Positions 42,600 to 55,051 of a stretch of 64,000 nt of DNA are shown here, piece by piece. The position numbers were made by a program, and so were the translations under genes. The stretch is from NCBI GenBank assembly GCA_013396655.1, contig WBMV01006429.1, positions 1,360,739 to 1,424,738 of the forward strand, read 5' to 3'. Source of the DNA: Campylorhamphus procurvoides. Its lineage: Eukaryota; Chordata; Aves; Passeriformes; Dendrocolaptidae. Every line of letters begins with the position of its first letter. Position 1 is the stretch's first letter. Below the pieces are notes generated by a model, which worked only from the letters and a program-made list of their open reading frames with translations, did no database searches and had not been told where the DNA came from.

Positions 42600-42759
42600 C
42601 TTTATACAGGGTGTCCACGTTCTCTCCAGGAAGCTGCTTCTTGGCAGCTGCTCTTCGATAGACCACGTGTGTTCTGCCTCCTCCCTCCTCCTCCTCCCGG
42701 GCCCCCTTCTCCAGGGGCTCGATGAAGAACTCGTCCTTGTCCGTGCGGATCATGCCAGC
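42600..42759 (-). CDS. ADAMTS2: ADAMTS2-like propeptide exon (internal coding exon)
   Basis: An internal exon of a procollagen N-proteinase gene, the secreted zinc metalloproteases that remove the amino-terminal propeptide of fibrillar collagens. It starts in phase 0 after a pyrimidine-rich acceptor (CTGCCCTGTCCCTACAG) and ends in phase 1 at a strong donor (AAAG then GTAAGG). It gives 53 codons plus one base. The translation contains GMIRTDKDEFFIEPLEKG, an acidic run (REEEEGGG), then RTHVVYRR. The FFIEPLEKG...HVVYRR block is typical of the propeptide of the ADAMTS2/3/14 subfamily, upstream of the furin site and catalytic domain, neither of which is in this exon. The lysine in EPLEKG, GC-rich third positions and very long flanking introns favour ADAMTS2. 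The RTD and GRTHVVYRR segments also resemble ADAMTS14, so paralogue assignment is less certain than the subfamily. It probably corresponds to exon 3 of the mammalian gene (inferred). The frame is intact. Confidence 0.85.
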
Positions 42760-45339
42760 CTGTAGGGACAGGGCAGAGATGGAGCACTTGGCATTACTGC
42801 ACATCCAGCAGAGGCTGCCAGTAAACAGGGACAATATGCTCAAGCACACTGTGGTGCTCCCTAGGGAGCAATTAGGATGCAGAGAGGAAACCAGGTGAAT
42901 TCTTTATTAGAGCAGAACCAAGAATCATTTCCCCAGCTTGACAAGAAAGGACAAAAGGGACAGTCCTGAACCTAAAGGACTTCTCTGTGAGCCACATGAG
43001 CGAATTTTTAGGTCTAACAATATGTCTAGGAAATACCCATTAAAACACAGCTACAATGAAAGTTACTATGACCTTAGCTGTCCACCAGGTCCAGACCACC
43101 CCAGTGTTTACTATTTCTGCTAAATGAAGGATCAGTTCAGTGCCATAAGCTGGTCCTCATGTGCAGTTCGAGTCAAAAAATGTTGAGTCAGCCTTTCTGT
43201 TCAGAAACAAGATGGAAAAATACTATGTCTTACTTGCAGGCAGCTAAGCTTTGTGATTATTCCCCCACTGACACAAAGGGATCAGCCAACAAAATAATTT
43301 TTCAAGAATTAGCCACAACCGGTTTTTAAAAAGTGTCAGTAGCTCACTGCTGAAAAATAAATCTTATCCACACTAGACAAGATACCCTGCTATGAAAAAA
43401 GAACTTTGCACTTCTACAGAGCACCTCTAAGGAACATCATCCAAGCATTTCTCACTGTGTTCAGGGGAAACCCGCAGAAAGACTGAAAACATTAAAAAGA
43501 AAAAAATATTTTCATCATCTTTATGCAAGTGAAACAACTTGGGCACCTGAATCACTTGGGCTTGTCTCCTCTTGCAGAAGGTCAGAGCAGCCAAGAGCTG
43601 CTTGCAGGGATGCTTGGCCGGAATCAATTTTTCTGCATACGTTTGCACATCTGTGTTTGAGAACTCAAACTAATGAACTCTTAGCTTGTAGACAGAAAGT
43701 CTTACTATTAACAGGAATGAAATTGTTCAGATCATTATTGAGAGAAACTCCAGATCTGACCTTCAGGAGCTCCTCCATCTCACTCTTTCCCACTCTGCCC
43801 ACTGGTGATCCTGGAGTTACTGGAGTTTCAGGCTGGACACAGGAGAACACCTCAACACTGTGACACTCTTCATTTTGCTCTCTCATCTTCTAAATCCTAA
43901 ATCCTCTGTTTGCTGATGCCCTATCTCAAGCTTCAGGAGAAGCAGCTTTGGCTCACTGGAACCCAGAATCCTCACTTGTAACGAGTATCATCTGAACACT
44001 CTTATCATATCCCTGCACTAAAGTTCTCATACAACACATATTTTTCTTCTACAAGCAGCAAACTACATTCCTACTGCTATAAATACAGTAAGTTCACTGG
44101 TTCCCTCCTTGGAAAAATGTCAGGTTCATTTCTCATGTCTTAGCTTACATTAGGCAAGACTTCCAGTCCCAGAATTCATATATATAATGTGTACAAAACC
44201 GGATGGAAGAGAAAGGATTAAAGAAGCAAAATTATATCGACGCAACTTAAACTGATGCCATCCTGCCTGTATAGAGGAAACTGAATTTGAAATCATGTCC
44301 TGTTTCTTCTTATCTAATTTAGATTCTACAACAGGCACAGAAAAGGTGAGACAGGCTCAGTAGCTCAAGGAAGCCAAAACAACCAAGAAAATAAGTGCTG
44401 AACCCACAGAGACAGCAACTGATCTTTTACTGTAAAGTGGGATACATGAAAAATTCAGAGGTGATGCCACCCTCCTTTTAATGTAAATTCCAACTGCATT
44501 ACACCACGCTTCTTCTGGATATTATTAAATATTATGCCCAGAAATTCTGAAATCTTTTTAGAAATGCACAACCAAAGGCCAAGAAGGAACAAGCATTTGC
44601 AAGCTCAGCTGCACAGGGTATGATGCACACGCCATACGTACACCCGGGAGAAATGCACTCAGAGCTCGACTGCCATGTGAAAAAATGATTTTGTTTTTTT
44701 GCAAGTGAAAAGAAAAAAAAAGGCATAGTTATGCACATGTTTCTATGTATTCCTGGATTCATTAAACCTAGTATTAACTAAGCACCTAATGCCAGACCTT
44801 AGTTTGGAGTGCAGACCATAATTGAGGATAGCTGGGGAAATGCTGCTGTCCTACATACACAGCAGGGAATACTGATGGGAGTTTGGAGGAATTTAGATCA
44901 TCTAAGAAAGTTAACACATAAGCAACTTCTACAGTCAGTAGTTGAACTGATTAGACAGAAGAACAACTGTTATAGGTGAACTTTAGCTTCCAGGGCATGG
45001 TGGCCTTTTGGAAGAGAAAAGAGCTGGTCAGAGGGAATTCTGCCCCCTGAAAAGATGAAGGCAACACCTGAGAAACACATCAACTATTTTTGGTCAGAAT
45101 TATTAGGAAAGGGGGTGTGTTTGAATTGTTAAGGAAATATATATTTTTATATATTGCATGTCCTACACAGTCTTTAATTTAGCCAACATTTGTCATGACA
45201 TAAAATAAGAAAAAAATAGCTTTTTCAGACTTTAAGAAGAAAATTCATTTATATGGCAAGGCAGAGTTCCTACAGCAATGCTCAGTTCAAGCCATCTGCC
45301 TAATAACATAACCACAGTTATAAATGATTCATTAAGAAA

Positions 45340-45530
45340 TACGTGGGGCTCCTGAAAGTCTCCACCACACATTTCCTTGCTGCTTTGAGCAAGACATTTA
45401 ACCTCTTTACTTCCATTTCTCCACCTGTGAGCCAGCATAACAAGAGTCCTGCAGGATAATTACATGGGCTGATTTGTTATCTTTTTTTTTGCCAAGTGCT
45501 TTGAACATGAAAAGTTCAAGATGAATTGCC
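45340..45530 (+). mobile_element. Ancient MIR/CORE-type SINE relic
   Basis: The sequence follows the central and 3' parts of an amniote MIR-type SINE. It runs from a CACATTTCCTTGCTGCTTTG segment through AGCAAGACATTTAACCTC and TCCACCTGTGAG, to a tail containing AAGTGCTTTGAACATGAAAA. These match, with many substitutions, the familiar gene-like order of tRNA-related body, CORE and LINE2-type tail. The degree of decay suggests an insertion that predates bird radiation. It lies about 2.6 kb upstream of the ADAMTS2-like exon, in antisense orientation to that gene. Family assignment is from memory of the consensus, without alignment. Confidence 0.7.
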
Positions 45531-48082
45531 TACTGCATTTTTTCTGATACTACTCAGAACAACCTCAAAAAGCCACGAAAAGGAGATCAGCTTTTAGTCA
45601 TGAGCTCAGCACCAGTGCTGTGCACAGCCAGGCAGGGAACACAAAAGCAGCAGGGCATTGCTCAACCCTTCCCATTCCCCAGCCCTGTTCTTACCCACAG
45701 ATGTCACCACCTTGTGCCAGCCTGCCATGCCATGCCAACTGTCAGGCAACCACCAATTTATGATGACAACAGAGAGCATTGAAGTTGCTGCAGAGAATGC
45801 CCCTAGGTGACTAAAACAGAAATACCATATTGTTTGAGCACACCTGTGCCCTCCCTCTGACTAGAAGGGCTTGGAAAATCCTTGGACCATCATCATCTGG
45901 AGATTTACTCCAAGAGACATGAAAGCAGAATTAAGGCTTTCCATTACCAGTTTGCCCAAAAGTTCTGAATGGAATCACAGTAGTTTCTTTCATGATCTAA
46001 GAGCTTAAAAGAACCTGCTGCCAGCAGTGTTTTTCTACCCTACATTGCTCACCACCCATCCTGGGAATGCTGGATCTCCAGGAGTTATGGATTAGTGGTG
46101 CCCTTCCTGCACTTCAGAACCCACCATGGAACTGCATATCTCTATGGAAAGGAATTCATATCCAGGAAGGGGGGAAATAAAACCACAAACTGAGCTGTTA
46201 CCTCTTCCCCTCCTCTTCTGGAACTTTTACCTTGAAACTGAAGTGAATATGGGAATATTGCTAAATAACAATGGCAGCAGCAACTGTGTCCTGTGACTAA
46301 TGAAAATATAAATTAATGGAAAAAGTGTTTGCCTTTGGAATGCACCAAACTGTAGCAAGGAGCCTATAACACCCACTAGTTCCCAAAGCAGGACATCCCC
46401 AGGCCTTTCTCCCAAGCCCTTTTAGATCCCAGCTGCAAATTACTCAAGTCAAGCACTGCTTGCCACTCATTAATATGCATTAAGGACTCGAGCAAAAGAC
46501 ACTTAATCAAAAGGAAACAGCAGTTCAGAGAATCCAAACCTCTGCTAAGGTTACCAGGGTGGTTATTTAGAAGCGAAAACCACACAGGAAAAAATCTCAC
46601 AAAGAAGGCAGAGGGTGACTGTCCTGCCTAATTATGACACAAATTATATTGATAAGTCACAAATTAGTCCATTGCAACACACGGGGTTGGGATTTAGAGT
46701 TCCACTAATTTCTTTTGGGGGTAACAGGGCTCCTGGGTATCCCTGAAGAAGTCCTTCCAAGGCTTCCAAGGACCACAGGATCTACACAGACTGGCAATGG
46801 CAGCAGTCACACAGGCTTTCTGCCCTAATTAATTACACTAATCTTGTGTGGATCGTGGTGAAGATCTCCTCTCCAGCACAGGAGACCTGCCAGAGCCTCA
46901 CCACCACAACACAGAGCTCAGCTGAAAAGCAAGTTACTTCTCCCATCTCCTCAGCATTCCCAACCCCTCCTGCATTTCTGAAGACATTCTTTAGAAGCCT
47001 AATTTGACAGAAAAACTGCCTGGCATATTTAGATCTACAGAAAACTCCAGGTTTTAGAGCATCAGCTCCTGTGGGTAATTAAATGTCTCTCTGGCTGTGC
47101 ACTTGGTGAGTGACTTAATTGTCTGCTCATTGCCATTCACATCACAGCTCCTGTTCTGGGCTGTAGTGAAGGAACCCATCTAACTGCTGCTTCAGGACTC
47201 CAGAGCCTCGGCCCATCCTGTAACCACAACTTTAATTAATGCTCATTTTCTTCCTCATTAGTACAGCTTTACAAAGTTTCTCATTGCCAAATAAAGGCAG
47301 ATTTACTTCCCAATCCCCGAGCACATGATACAGATAGGAAGATAGAATTAAATGGAAACAAACATGAAATTAATATTAAAAAAAAATCCACGTGTCTGCT
47401 TAGTTAATTAAATCACTAACCTACAAAACCAGAGTGTTTCAGAAACTCTTAGGAAACGAGATGCTGTAAATAGAGCTTTGGGTTTTTGAGTGTTTGATTC
47501 TTAAAAAGATAACTAGCTAAATGACTGTGTATTAACAAACCCTAAATACAGTCTTGAATTTTGTGTTGTTTTCTTGAGACGAAAGGGAGGTACAAACTAT
47601 CTGATATTTAACTTCAGCCCCTGAGTTATGAGCCTGCACTCCCTGTGATGCCAATGAAGACTCTAGGAGTGAATTTGCAATGTGGGATCCTCCCAACAAT
47701 CAATTCACAGAGAAGCTGGGACAGATTTGCATTTAACTGCAGAGTTTCCACAAATACGCTGTGGGTGACTTGAAAGAGAAAACGTTTATATTTGCAGGAC
47801 AACATACTGGAAAGAAACTAATTCTATGTTTGTATCAACATGTCTGTATCCTAAATACACAACTGTTGTATATTTGACCAAACTGGCACCAGTATAGCAG
47901 AGAATCAGAAAGCAAATTCCATGTGCTACTTTTATGATCCTTCTTTAGGTCTTAGAACCACAGGAACATGTTTTTTCTACACAATAACAGACATATCTTT
48001 TCAACACTAAAGTTATATACAGAAATACTGATTGTTCAATTGCATTAGAGTGGACCTGGTGCATCAGGAGCTCCAATGACTG

Positions 48083-48145
48083 GAGCAAGATCACCTGGGA
48101 ACTGAGGCAAAGGATACAACACAGACCTTCCAAACTCAGCCCTGC
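48083..48145 (-). mobile_element. Weak MIR-type SINE candidate
   Basis: GCAAGATCACCTGGGAACTG and the following AGGCAAAGGAT...AGACCTTCCAAACTCAG have the word order of a reverse-complement MIR body (CAAGGTCAC, then GGCAGAG, then an AACCCAG-like region). Divergence is high and only about 60 bases can be followed. It lies 600 bases left of a better-supported SINE tail in the opposite orientation. Confidence 0.3.
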
Positions 48146-48704
48146 CCATGTGGGATCTCTCAGTGCTTTCCCTTCTGCAATGTATTTGTTCCCAATCACA
48201 CAGTACATTGATTCAGGAGCAGATGCACCTGGCATTTTATTCCCATTTAGTTTAATTTGTTTAGATAACAATGGAAAAAAAAAACCAAAACCACACAAAC
48301 CCCTTCCTGTGTCATCTTTGCATTTGATTCTTTGAGACCATGCCTTGAACTATTGAAGCATTGCAGAGGAAGAATTGTGCAGTGCTGCAAATTCATCTTC
48401 CTTTACAGCAAAATGAGGCACAGGAAGAACTGTAGCAAGTTTTTGGAACGTACTGGCACTTACTTTGCTGGGCTCTGCTGCCCTAAAGCTACACTGATCC
48501 ACTCAGGCTGGAGGAGGAAGTTTTCAACTAAGTGTATATATATGTATTTTTATCACTGTTAGTATTTTTCAGCTTTTTTCTGAGTTGGTTTGCAATTAGG
48601 TTGCTTTATTTTTTGCATAGACTCAAAAAAAAAAATAAGGGGGCAAAATAGATACACATAGGAATTACAGAGCCACAGCCTGCTGAGTAACCCTATGGAA
48701 ACTG

Positions 48705-48812
48705 TGTTTTCGTTAGGGCCCCCATTTATCTTCTGCAGAATAAGGGATAAAGTCCCATTTTTACTGCACTTTGAGACCTACTAATGAGCAGCACCATACA
48801 GGAGCTATTCTA
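48705..48812 (+). mobile_element. Ancient MIR/CORE-type SINE 3' part
   Basis: The region contains CCATTTATCTTCTGCAGAAT followed by AAGGGATAAAG and then CTGCACTTTGAGACCTACTA, ending near ACCATACAGGAGCTATT. This order resembles the tail of MIR/CORE SINEs of birds and turtles, where a pyrimidine-rich word and a G/A-rich word precede a CTTTGAGA-type tail and a short AT-rich end. The 5' part is too diverged to delimit. It is antisense to the host gene. Confidence 0.6.
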
Positions 48813-50235
48813 CAGGCTGCCTTCCACAGTCCTTGTTGCTCATGGGAGGGTGGGTATCCATCCATTCACGCATCTACACCCTTCCACAGCTACCAAAAAT
48901 AAAATCTGGCTCCCAGACCGCAGCTTAGTGACTCCACAATTGCAGGTGTGATTGATAACAGCAGGGGGGCAAATCTGAGCCAATATAGCTGAAGTTGGGA
49001 GAGCTGCATTAGTCTGTAACAGATGAGAACCCGGACCCAAAACTTGCAGTTGTATGGTATAACTCATTTTAGAAACTCAGAAGGCTTTTCTGTGGTTTTT
49101 AAGAGACACAATGGTGAGACAGACTGTGTCTCATTCTCCCTGAGCCATCAGGAAAACAGACACAATTAAAGTGATTTCACAAAGCAATGCCAGCAGATTT
49201 CCAGACAAGGGGCCAGGCCACAATGCCTGCCTTTCACTAGTGAGCAATGCTAAAACCATTCATTCCAACTTCTGCCCTCACAAGAAAACTACCCAATTCT
49301 CCCCTCTGTCACTCAGCACCTGCCCAGGCCCAGCAGCACCAGCAGACCAAGGCCAGCACCCCAAGCACAACTTCCCCCCACCCCAGTAAATCTCCTGCCC
49401 CATCCGAGCAGCCACTCACTGGTCAATCCTTGTAGATCACAAGAGGTAAATCTCATTTTCAAAAGGTTTGGGCAATATAAAACCCCACAGCTTTCTGTAT
49501 CTGCCATAGATGCTCCTTTGGCAGGGTACAGCCTGAAAAAGTCTAACAGAGGCTTCAGAGCAGGTAAATTCAGGGCTGGAAGCAGCATTGCACCTTTGCC
49601 AGGGTGGTTTCCACATTTCAGGTCCCCCCAAGCACCACCAGCAGGAATCTCGTCTCCAATGAGCTCAGGTGCAAGAGTTGTTACAATTCTGGAGCTTTTC
49701 AAAGAGAGACAAGCAGATCTTTTACATAAAATAATGCTTAAGCAAGAATATTTGGGAAATTCTCTAGGCTTGATGGCCACAGGTATCTGTAATTGCAAGT
49801 GGGAAGAGGTGAGTTATTAAATAGCTGTTAAGAATGAAAATGATAAATGCAGCAGATCTTGCAGACTCAGGGGACTGTAAACCTGATTGCTGTTGTTGCA
49901 AGCAGGGAATAGTAATTTCAGTGCTCTGCAACAGTTTCTCAATTTAATCTTTCAGGGAAGAAAAGCATGAATATCAAGCCCATGAATTTGCTAACAACAA
50001 CATCCAAAAAGATTAACTTTCCCAATTTTAACACATGGAACCATTTGAAATAAAGCATTTCTGAGGACACACACTGACAAAACACATAGTTGAGTCCTAC
50101 CCTCAGCAGTAAAACTTAACTGACATTCTGCAAGAAAACAAAACAAGTCTGACTGGAAAGCTCTTCAGCTCAAACCTTCACAAAATGGGACAGTGGCTAC
50201 ACAAGTCTCTTTTCAAAAATATATTCACTTGAGGC

Positions 50236-50275
50236 ACAAATCATCACCCACTGAAGTCAATGAGTGTCACATTCA
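50236..50275. mobile_element. Short trace of a LINE-like repeat
   Basis: CACCCACTGAAGTCAATGAG differs at only a couple of positions from the CCATTGAAGTCAATGGG word common in old amniote repeats. Only about 20 bases are convincing, so chance remains possible. Confidence 0.25.
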
Positions 50276-53200
50276 TAAATCTCAAGGCTGGAATTTATAA
50301 ATGGATTCATAAATATTAAAGCAGTTTAGTCTGATGTTCTATATAAGACAGGCCAAAGACTTTCACCAAAGCACCACTGCAGCCTCCCAAAAACTGTCTC
50401 CATCCTGAATTCAGCAAAGTCCTTCTCTGCTAAATGCAAGTTTTACTCTACCTGGATGCCCATAAGGGTGCAGGAAAATAAAAGTAGCCAAAGGTTCCTA
50501 CAGCTGGGGCTTGTTTTACTGTCCCCATCCTATGGACAGACTTACTTTAACCTTCTCTCCCTTACACTGTGCTGGAGAAATGAGCCTGGAAAGCTGTTAC
50601 CCAAATGGGAGCACGAAAAACTAATGAGAGATGAGCTTTCAATTTTATACTGCACTCAGTTGTAGGCTCCCAGTACAAGATGTCAACAAAGTGCAAGATA
50701 CAGTACAGAAACTGAAATAATTAATCCCTGGAGGAACAGGCTTATTAAGAAGGATTAAATCAAAGAATTAATGTGCACTATTTGTCTGTATGACAAAGAG
50801 GAAGGGAGGCATATGATAACTCTCCAAGATCTGAAAGCACAGAGAGAATAAGAATTGTTGATGAGAAAAGCTTGGACACACCAGGAAACAAACAAAGAAA
50901 AACTATGACAGAAATTTTGTTCTGCAATATTATAGGCAGTCTTGGGCAAAACCAACTCAAAAGCTTGTCCTTAAAATGAATTAAATTAGCATTTCTTACT
51001 CTTTACATTGCTGGTACCTACCATTCAAGGAACAAGGTTTAGTCACTGCACAATAACAAATACATTTTAGCAGACTTCTGCAGAGGAAGAAATAAAGAAC
51101 ATCAGCTGAGTCCAAAACAGGCTCAGGGAACTCAGCAGTGACTGGTGATTTACATCCTTGGAAAAGCAAAATCAAGCAGGAGGTAGGTTAAGACACCAAA
51201 GACACCCCCTCGCTACTGGTCAGCTTTGAAGACAAGAGAAGGCCTCCTATGGACATCTGGTCCAACAGAATGTGGCTCATGGGATTTTCTCTTTTCCTCA
51301 TTTTGATCACCTCCAGTTTTTTATGGGTTTTGCTTTTTGGTTTTTTCCTTCTATTTTTCTCCTTCACTCCCTCTAAGGCTGAAGTAAGGAACAGAACAAT
51401 TTAATATTGTGTGAGCCGAAGAACAAGAATGTTCCCTCTGACTGTTCCTTAGACTGTGGATCCAGTCACCAGAAACTTTTCTCCATAGTCCAAGCAGCAC
51501 AAAAGAACTGAAATTACCTCCATGCACACACAAAACTGTACAGGACAAAACCACAGTCAGATAATAACAGTAGAAACCTGAAAGAATAGCAAGTGTTGAA
51601 GGAAGAAGTGGACTGTTAGAAACATTTTGCTGTGGTAAACAGAAAGCACCTATATTCTTAGGAAAAGGTTAAAGTCTGTTATAAGTCTGTTTTCTCAAAA
51701 TAAATAGAAATGAAGATCCAGCAGCAACCACAGAGTTGGAAGTTGGACACAACATACAAGTCAAATGGATCCTATAAAGGACACACTCATGAATATAACA
51801 GAGTATGGAAAATACATGCAAAGCAAGAGGCATAAATGAGCCTGCAAACCTTTCAGAACTACTAGAAATCAAATTACACACCATATGTCAGTGGGCTAAT
51901 GTATTCACACCAGTAGAGCTGGGTTAGCACATTCGGGTAAGTCTACAAGTGTTGCGTGTTTATTTGGACAGTACTACTACCAGAGAAGATATTAAGGAAG
52001 TTCTTCGAGGGGTGGTTCCCACACTTTACACCTCTACTGTAAAATTACACGCCTTTCTTATTTAAAGTTGCTTTTAAATCCCATGAGATTGTGTTATAAT
52101 TAAACAGACATTATTAATTTTGACAGCTAGGCAGAGAGAGAAAAGAAATTTTGCAGCTCTTGAAACAACAACAATGTTTAAAAACTTCTCAAAGTCAATT
52201 GTCCAAATACAGTTACAAGAACTACAAGTGGGGAATCTGGATCAGAGGAAATATCACACTAAGAAAGCCAGTTATGTCCCTTCATAAACACAAAAAAAAC
52301 TGTTAGTTTTCAGAAGAAATTGTCAGATAATCTGTACCAACTCCACCACCCAAACCAAAGTCAGTTATTGCAATCACATCTTGAAGTCCTGCCTAGAGAA
52401 GGAATAAATCCCCAGCAATTCAGGGCCTGACAGGGAAACATCCAGAAAACAGAGGTTCCAACCACCTGCTGAGCATCCGAGACCAGACATACTGGTGGTG
52501 GCTTGTGGCCATATCTCCAGTGAGCCACTGAGGCTCACAATGAGCTTCCAATATTACAAATTACAAAGGAGGCCAATAAATCCTCACTCTTCCACTTTAA
52601 ATTTACTACATAATTTAGGGTAGAGATAGCACTATCAGGAGCCCAAGAGGCAGAACTCAGGAAGATCAGAGTATGAATGCACAGGAACCTGTCAAATAGA
52701 AGCTAACACTGGCAAAAACCTGAAATGCTTTGTCAGAAACATTTAACCAACCTACTCATCTTACAAAATCCTGAATTAGCTGCTTCCAGCTCAGGTAAAG
52801 GATGGACAGCTATTGCAACGAGTTCAGTGAAGATTTCCGCTCACTCTACAAAGTCAGCCAGCAGCAAAACAAGGAGGAAAAAAAATGTTTAAATATGGGA
52901 TAAAAAAAGCCAAGACAGATGGCACTATTTTGTTGTTACACAAGTCAGTGGCATAGCTGCATTGGAAACACTGGCTGCAGGATGCCTGCAAATACAACTG
53001 AACTGAAATGTTTCCAGAGAAGTTGAATGAGAATGACCAGCACCTCAAAAGCACTCTGATTTCAGCAGGGAGACTGAAAATGCTTAGATATTTCTTTCAG
53101 TATGAATGAGAAAGTCAGAGGAAAACAATTAATGGTATATTAAGGAATACCTGAAAGTCATCTCTTCATTTCACAAGAAAGAGAAAGAATATCAATTAAA

Positions 53201-53769
53201 TTAAAACATGCTTTCCCCTGCCTCCTTCTACCTAAAACAAATCATGGAGTAACTCTACGTCTTTTTTTATTCTCCAGCTGACATCTTAGAGCAAATTAAA
53301 GACCATTAATACAAGCAGTGAGGAGCCTCAGAAGCTCCAGGGTGCCCCAGAAAGTACAGCAGCAGGTCTGGACTTCTTGCTCTTGGATTCCTGCCAGACC
53401 AAAAGACTTTATTAAATGAAAATGCCCAGAGGAGCCTAAAGGGAAAAATCTCTTTTAGTTTATTTAACTAGTGATATTGCTTCATATTTACAGGTTGAGG
53501 TTTGTACTGGTGGCTTTTTGTTTTTACAAGTCTGTGTTCCAGCTGACCCTGCTTTCACAGGACTTACACCTACTGTGACAGTTTTACAACCTGTTGTAGC
53601 TGCCCCACACAACACGGCCAGAGCCAAGCTGTTCTTTTGGTAGCACCGTCAGGTTTCAGAGCTCTCCTTCAACAGGTTTCAAGTTCTATTTAGGTCCCTC
53701 ATCTCTATGGCAACTGCCAACTCCACGGAGCCTCACAGCACCGTGCTGGAGGAAAGCAATCCCCCTTCC

Positions 53770-53892
53770 TCACTGGGGACATGAGAGGAGGGAAAACTGC
53801 ATGACTTGTCCAAGGATGTGAAGGAACTGCTTGGCAAAGAAGGGAAATCAAATGTCCTGAAGGCCAAGTCCAGTGCCTGATCCATAAGATGC
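53770..53892 (-). mobile_element. Ancient MIR/CORE-type SINE relic, reverse orientation
   Basis: Reading the plus strand, CATGACTTGTCCAAGGATGT is followed by a CTTGGCAAAGAAGGGAAATC segment and CCAAGTCCAGTGCCTGATCC. This is the reverse complement order of a MIR-type body (antisense of the GGGCAAGTCACTTAACCT region, then the tRNA-like region). The left part, with a CTGGGGACATGAGAGGAGGG word, fits the antisense of the pyrimidine-rich CORE boundary. It lies in the same direction as the host gene. Confidence 0.6.
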
Positions 53893-54896
53893 CTTTTTCA
53901 CTCCCACCAGCAAAATCACACACTCCAGGCAGCCCTCAGCATCAGAGGCACTTCCAACCAGACCAAATTCTCACCCCACAACGCAGGAGCGTTATGGGAT
54001 GTGTCATTACTCACTCCATCCCTGGTCTGCTCGGCTGCAAGAAGTTGGTCAATGAACAACCCTCACCCCAGCGTGGCCACCAGCCCAGGCTGGTCACTGC
54101 ATGGAGGAGCTTAACACAATTCAACTTCCGTGGGATTCATCTTGACTCTGGGGTGGCTGGAATTTCACAAAGCTCTAAAGGTTGTTTTAAAAAGTTCTCC
54201 AGATTTTAGCATTTTTCACGCAGTCTGCAGTTCTCCTTCCTGGTTTTTGGAAAACAACACACAGCTGTGCCCTGGATCCAGATGTGACTTTTGGCAGCAG
54301 AGAGGGGAGACCCAAAGCTGGGCTGGGGTAGCCACTGTCACCCCAAGCTGTCTGGAGCTTCTCATCAGCAAGGAGGGACCAGTCCCCCTCACTGGCATGG
54401 CAGGGTGCAGCATCCTGGGCTCCTGCCCTGTCACAGCACCTCTCAGCTGTGAAATACCTTCTGGATCTGCTCTTCTCACTGGAATTAATGGGAAAACAAT
54501 GACCACGTGCATGAAAGGCAAGGGGGAAGACACATGGAAAAAATCCAATGAGTGTTGTGTTTCCTCCCAATTGAAGGCAGGTTTCTTTCTTGTATCTGCT
54601 ACTTCAGGTTTTTGTTTGGTTCTGTTTGGTCTGTGCTGGTGTTATCCATGCTCCTACCAATTCTCAGCATCTTAGTTCCAAATCCATCTTTTCCACAGAT
54701 TCTGAGCATATTTTTTGCCTTTTCCAAAGGGCTCACTGGGTTCCGTGTCGTCGCAGACCAGATGGCACAACACTTAGATTTGCTTTAGTAAACGGACAAA
54801 TGTGATTGCTTTGTTCTTCTCTGCCCACATCTGTGCTCAGGGGAGGGCTGTGCCCCTGCCAGCCAGGCAGCCAAGGACAGGGACAAGGTGGCCATC

Positions 54897-55051
54897 AGCT
54901 GGCAGTGGGGCAGCACCAGGCACATCCCCTGGAGCTCAGCTGGCAGTGGGGCAGCACCAGGCACAGCCCCTGGAGCTCAGCTGGCAGTGGGGCAGCACCA
55001 GGCACAGCCCCTGGGGCTCAGCGGGCAGTGGGGCAGCACCAGGCACATCCC
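54897..55051. repeat. 41 bp minisatellite, about 3.8 copies
   Basis: Four head-to-tail copies start at 54897, 54938, 54979 and 55020. The first three are 41 bp each and the last is cut at about 32 bp. The shared core contains GGCAGTGGGGCAGCACCAGG followed by CACAKCCC. Copies 1-3 differ at only one to three positions: a T/G in the CACAKCCC word and an A/G in the GGAGCTC word. The unit is GC-rich, and because 41 is not a multiple of three it shifts frame between copies, which produces long chance reading frames here. No gene function is implied. Confidence 0.95.

Noticed and set aside
47090..47150. Possible MIR-like word GTGAGTGACTTAATTGTCTG
   Set aside because: Only one short block fits the element, and the flanks do not continue the match.
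48396..48442. Possible MIR-like word ACAGCAAAATGAGGCACAGG
   Set aside because: The match is about 25 bases long and does not extend. Too short to support.
49313..49798. 161-codon open frame on the minus strand, considered as an upstream ADAMTS exon
   Set aside because: It has no propeptide or signal-peptide resemblance, and no consensus splice pair bounds a conserved part.
54130..54675. 181-codon open frame on the plus strand
   Set aside because: It has no recognisable motif, and competing frames of 110-127 codons lie on the opposite strand. This is typical of stop-poor GC-rich DNA.
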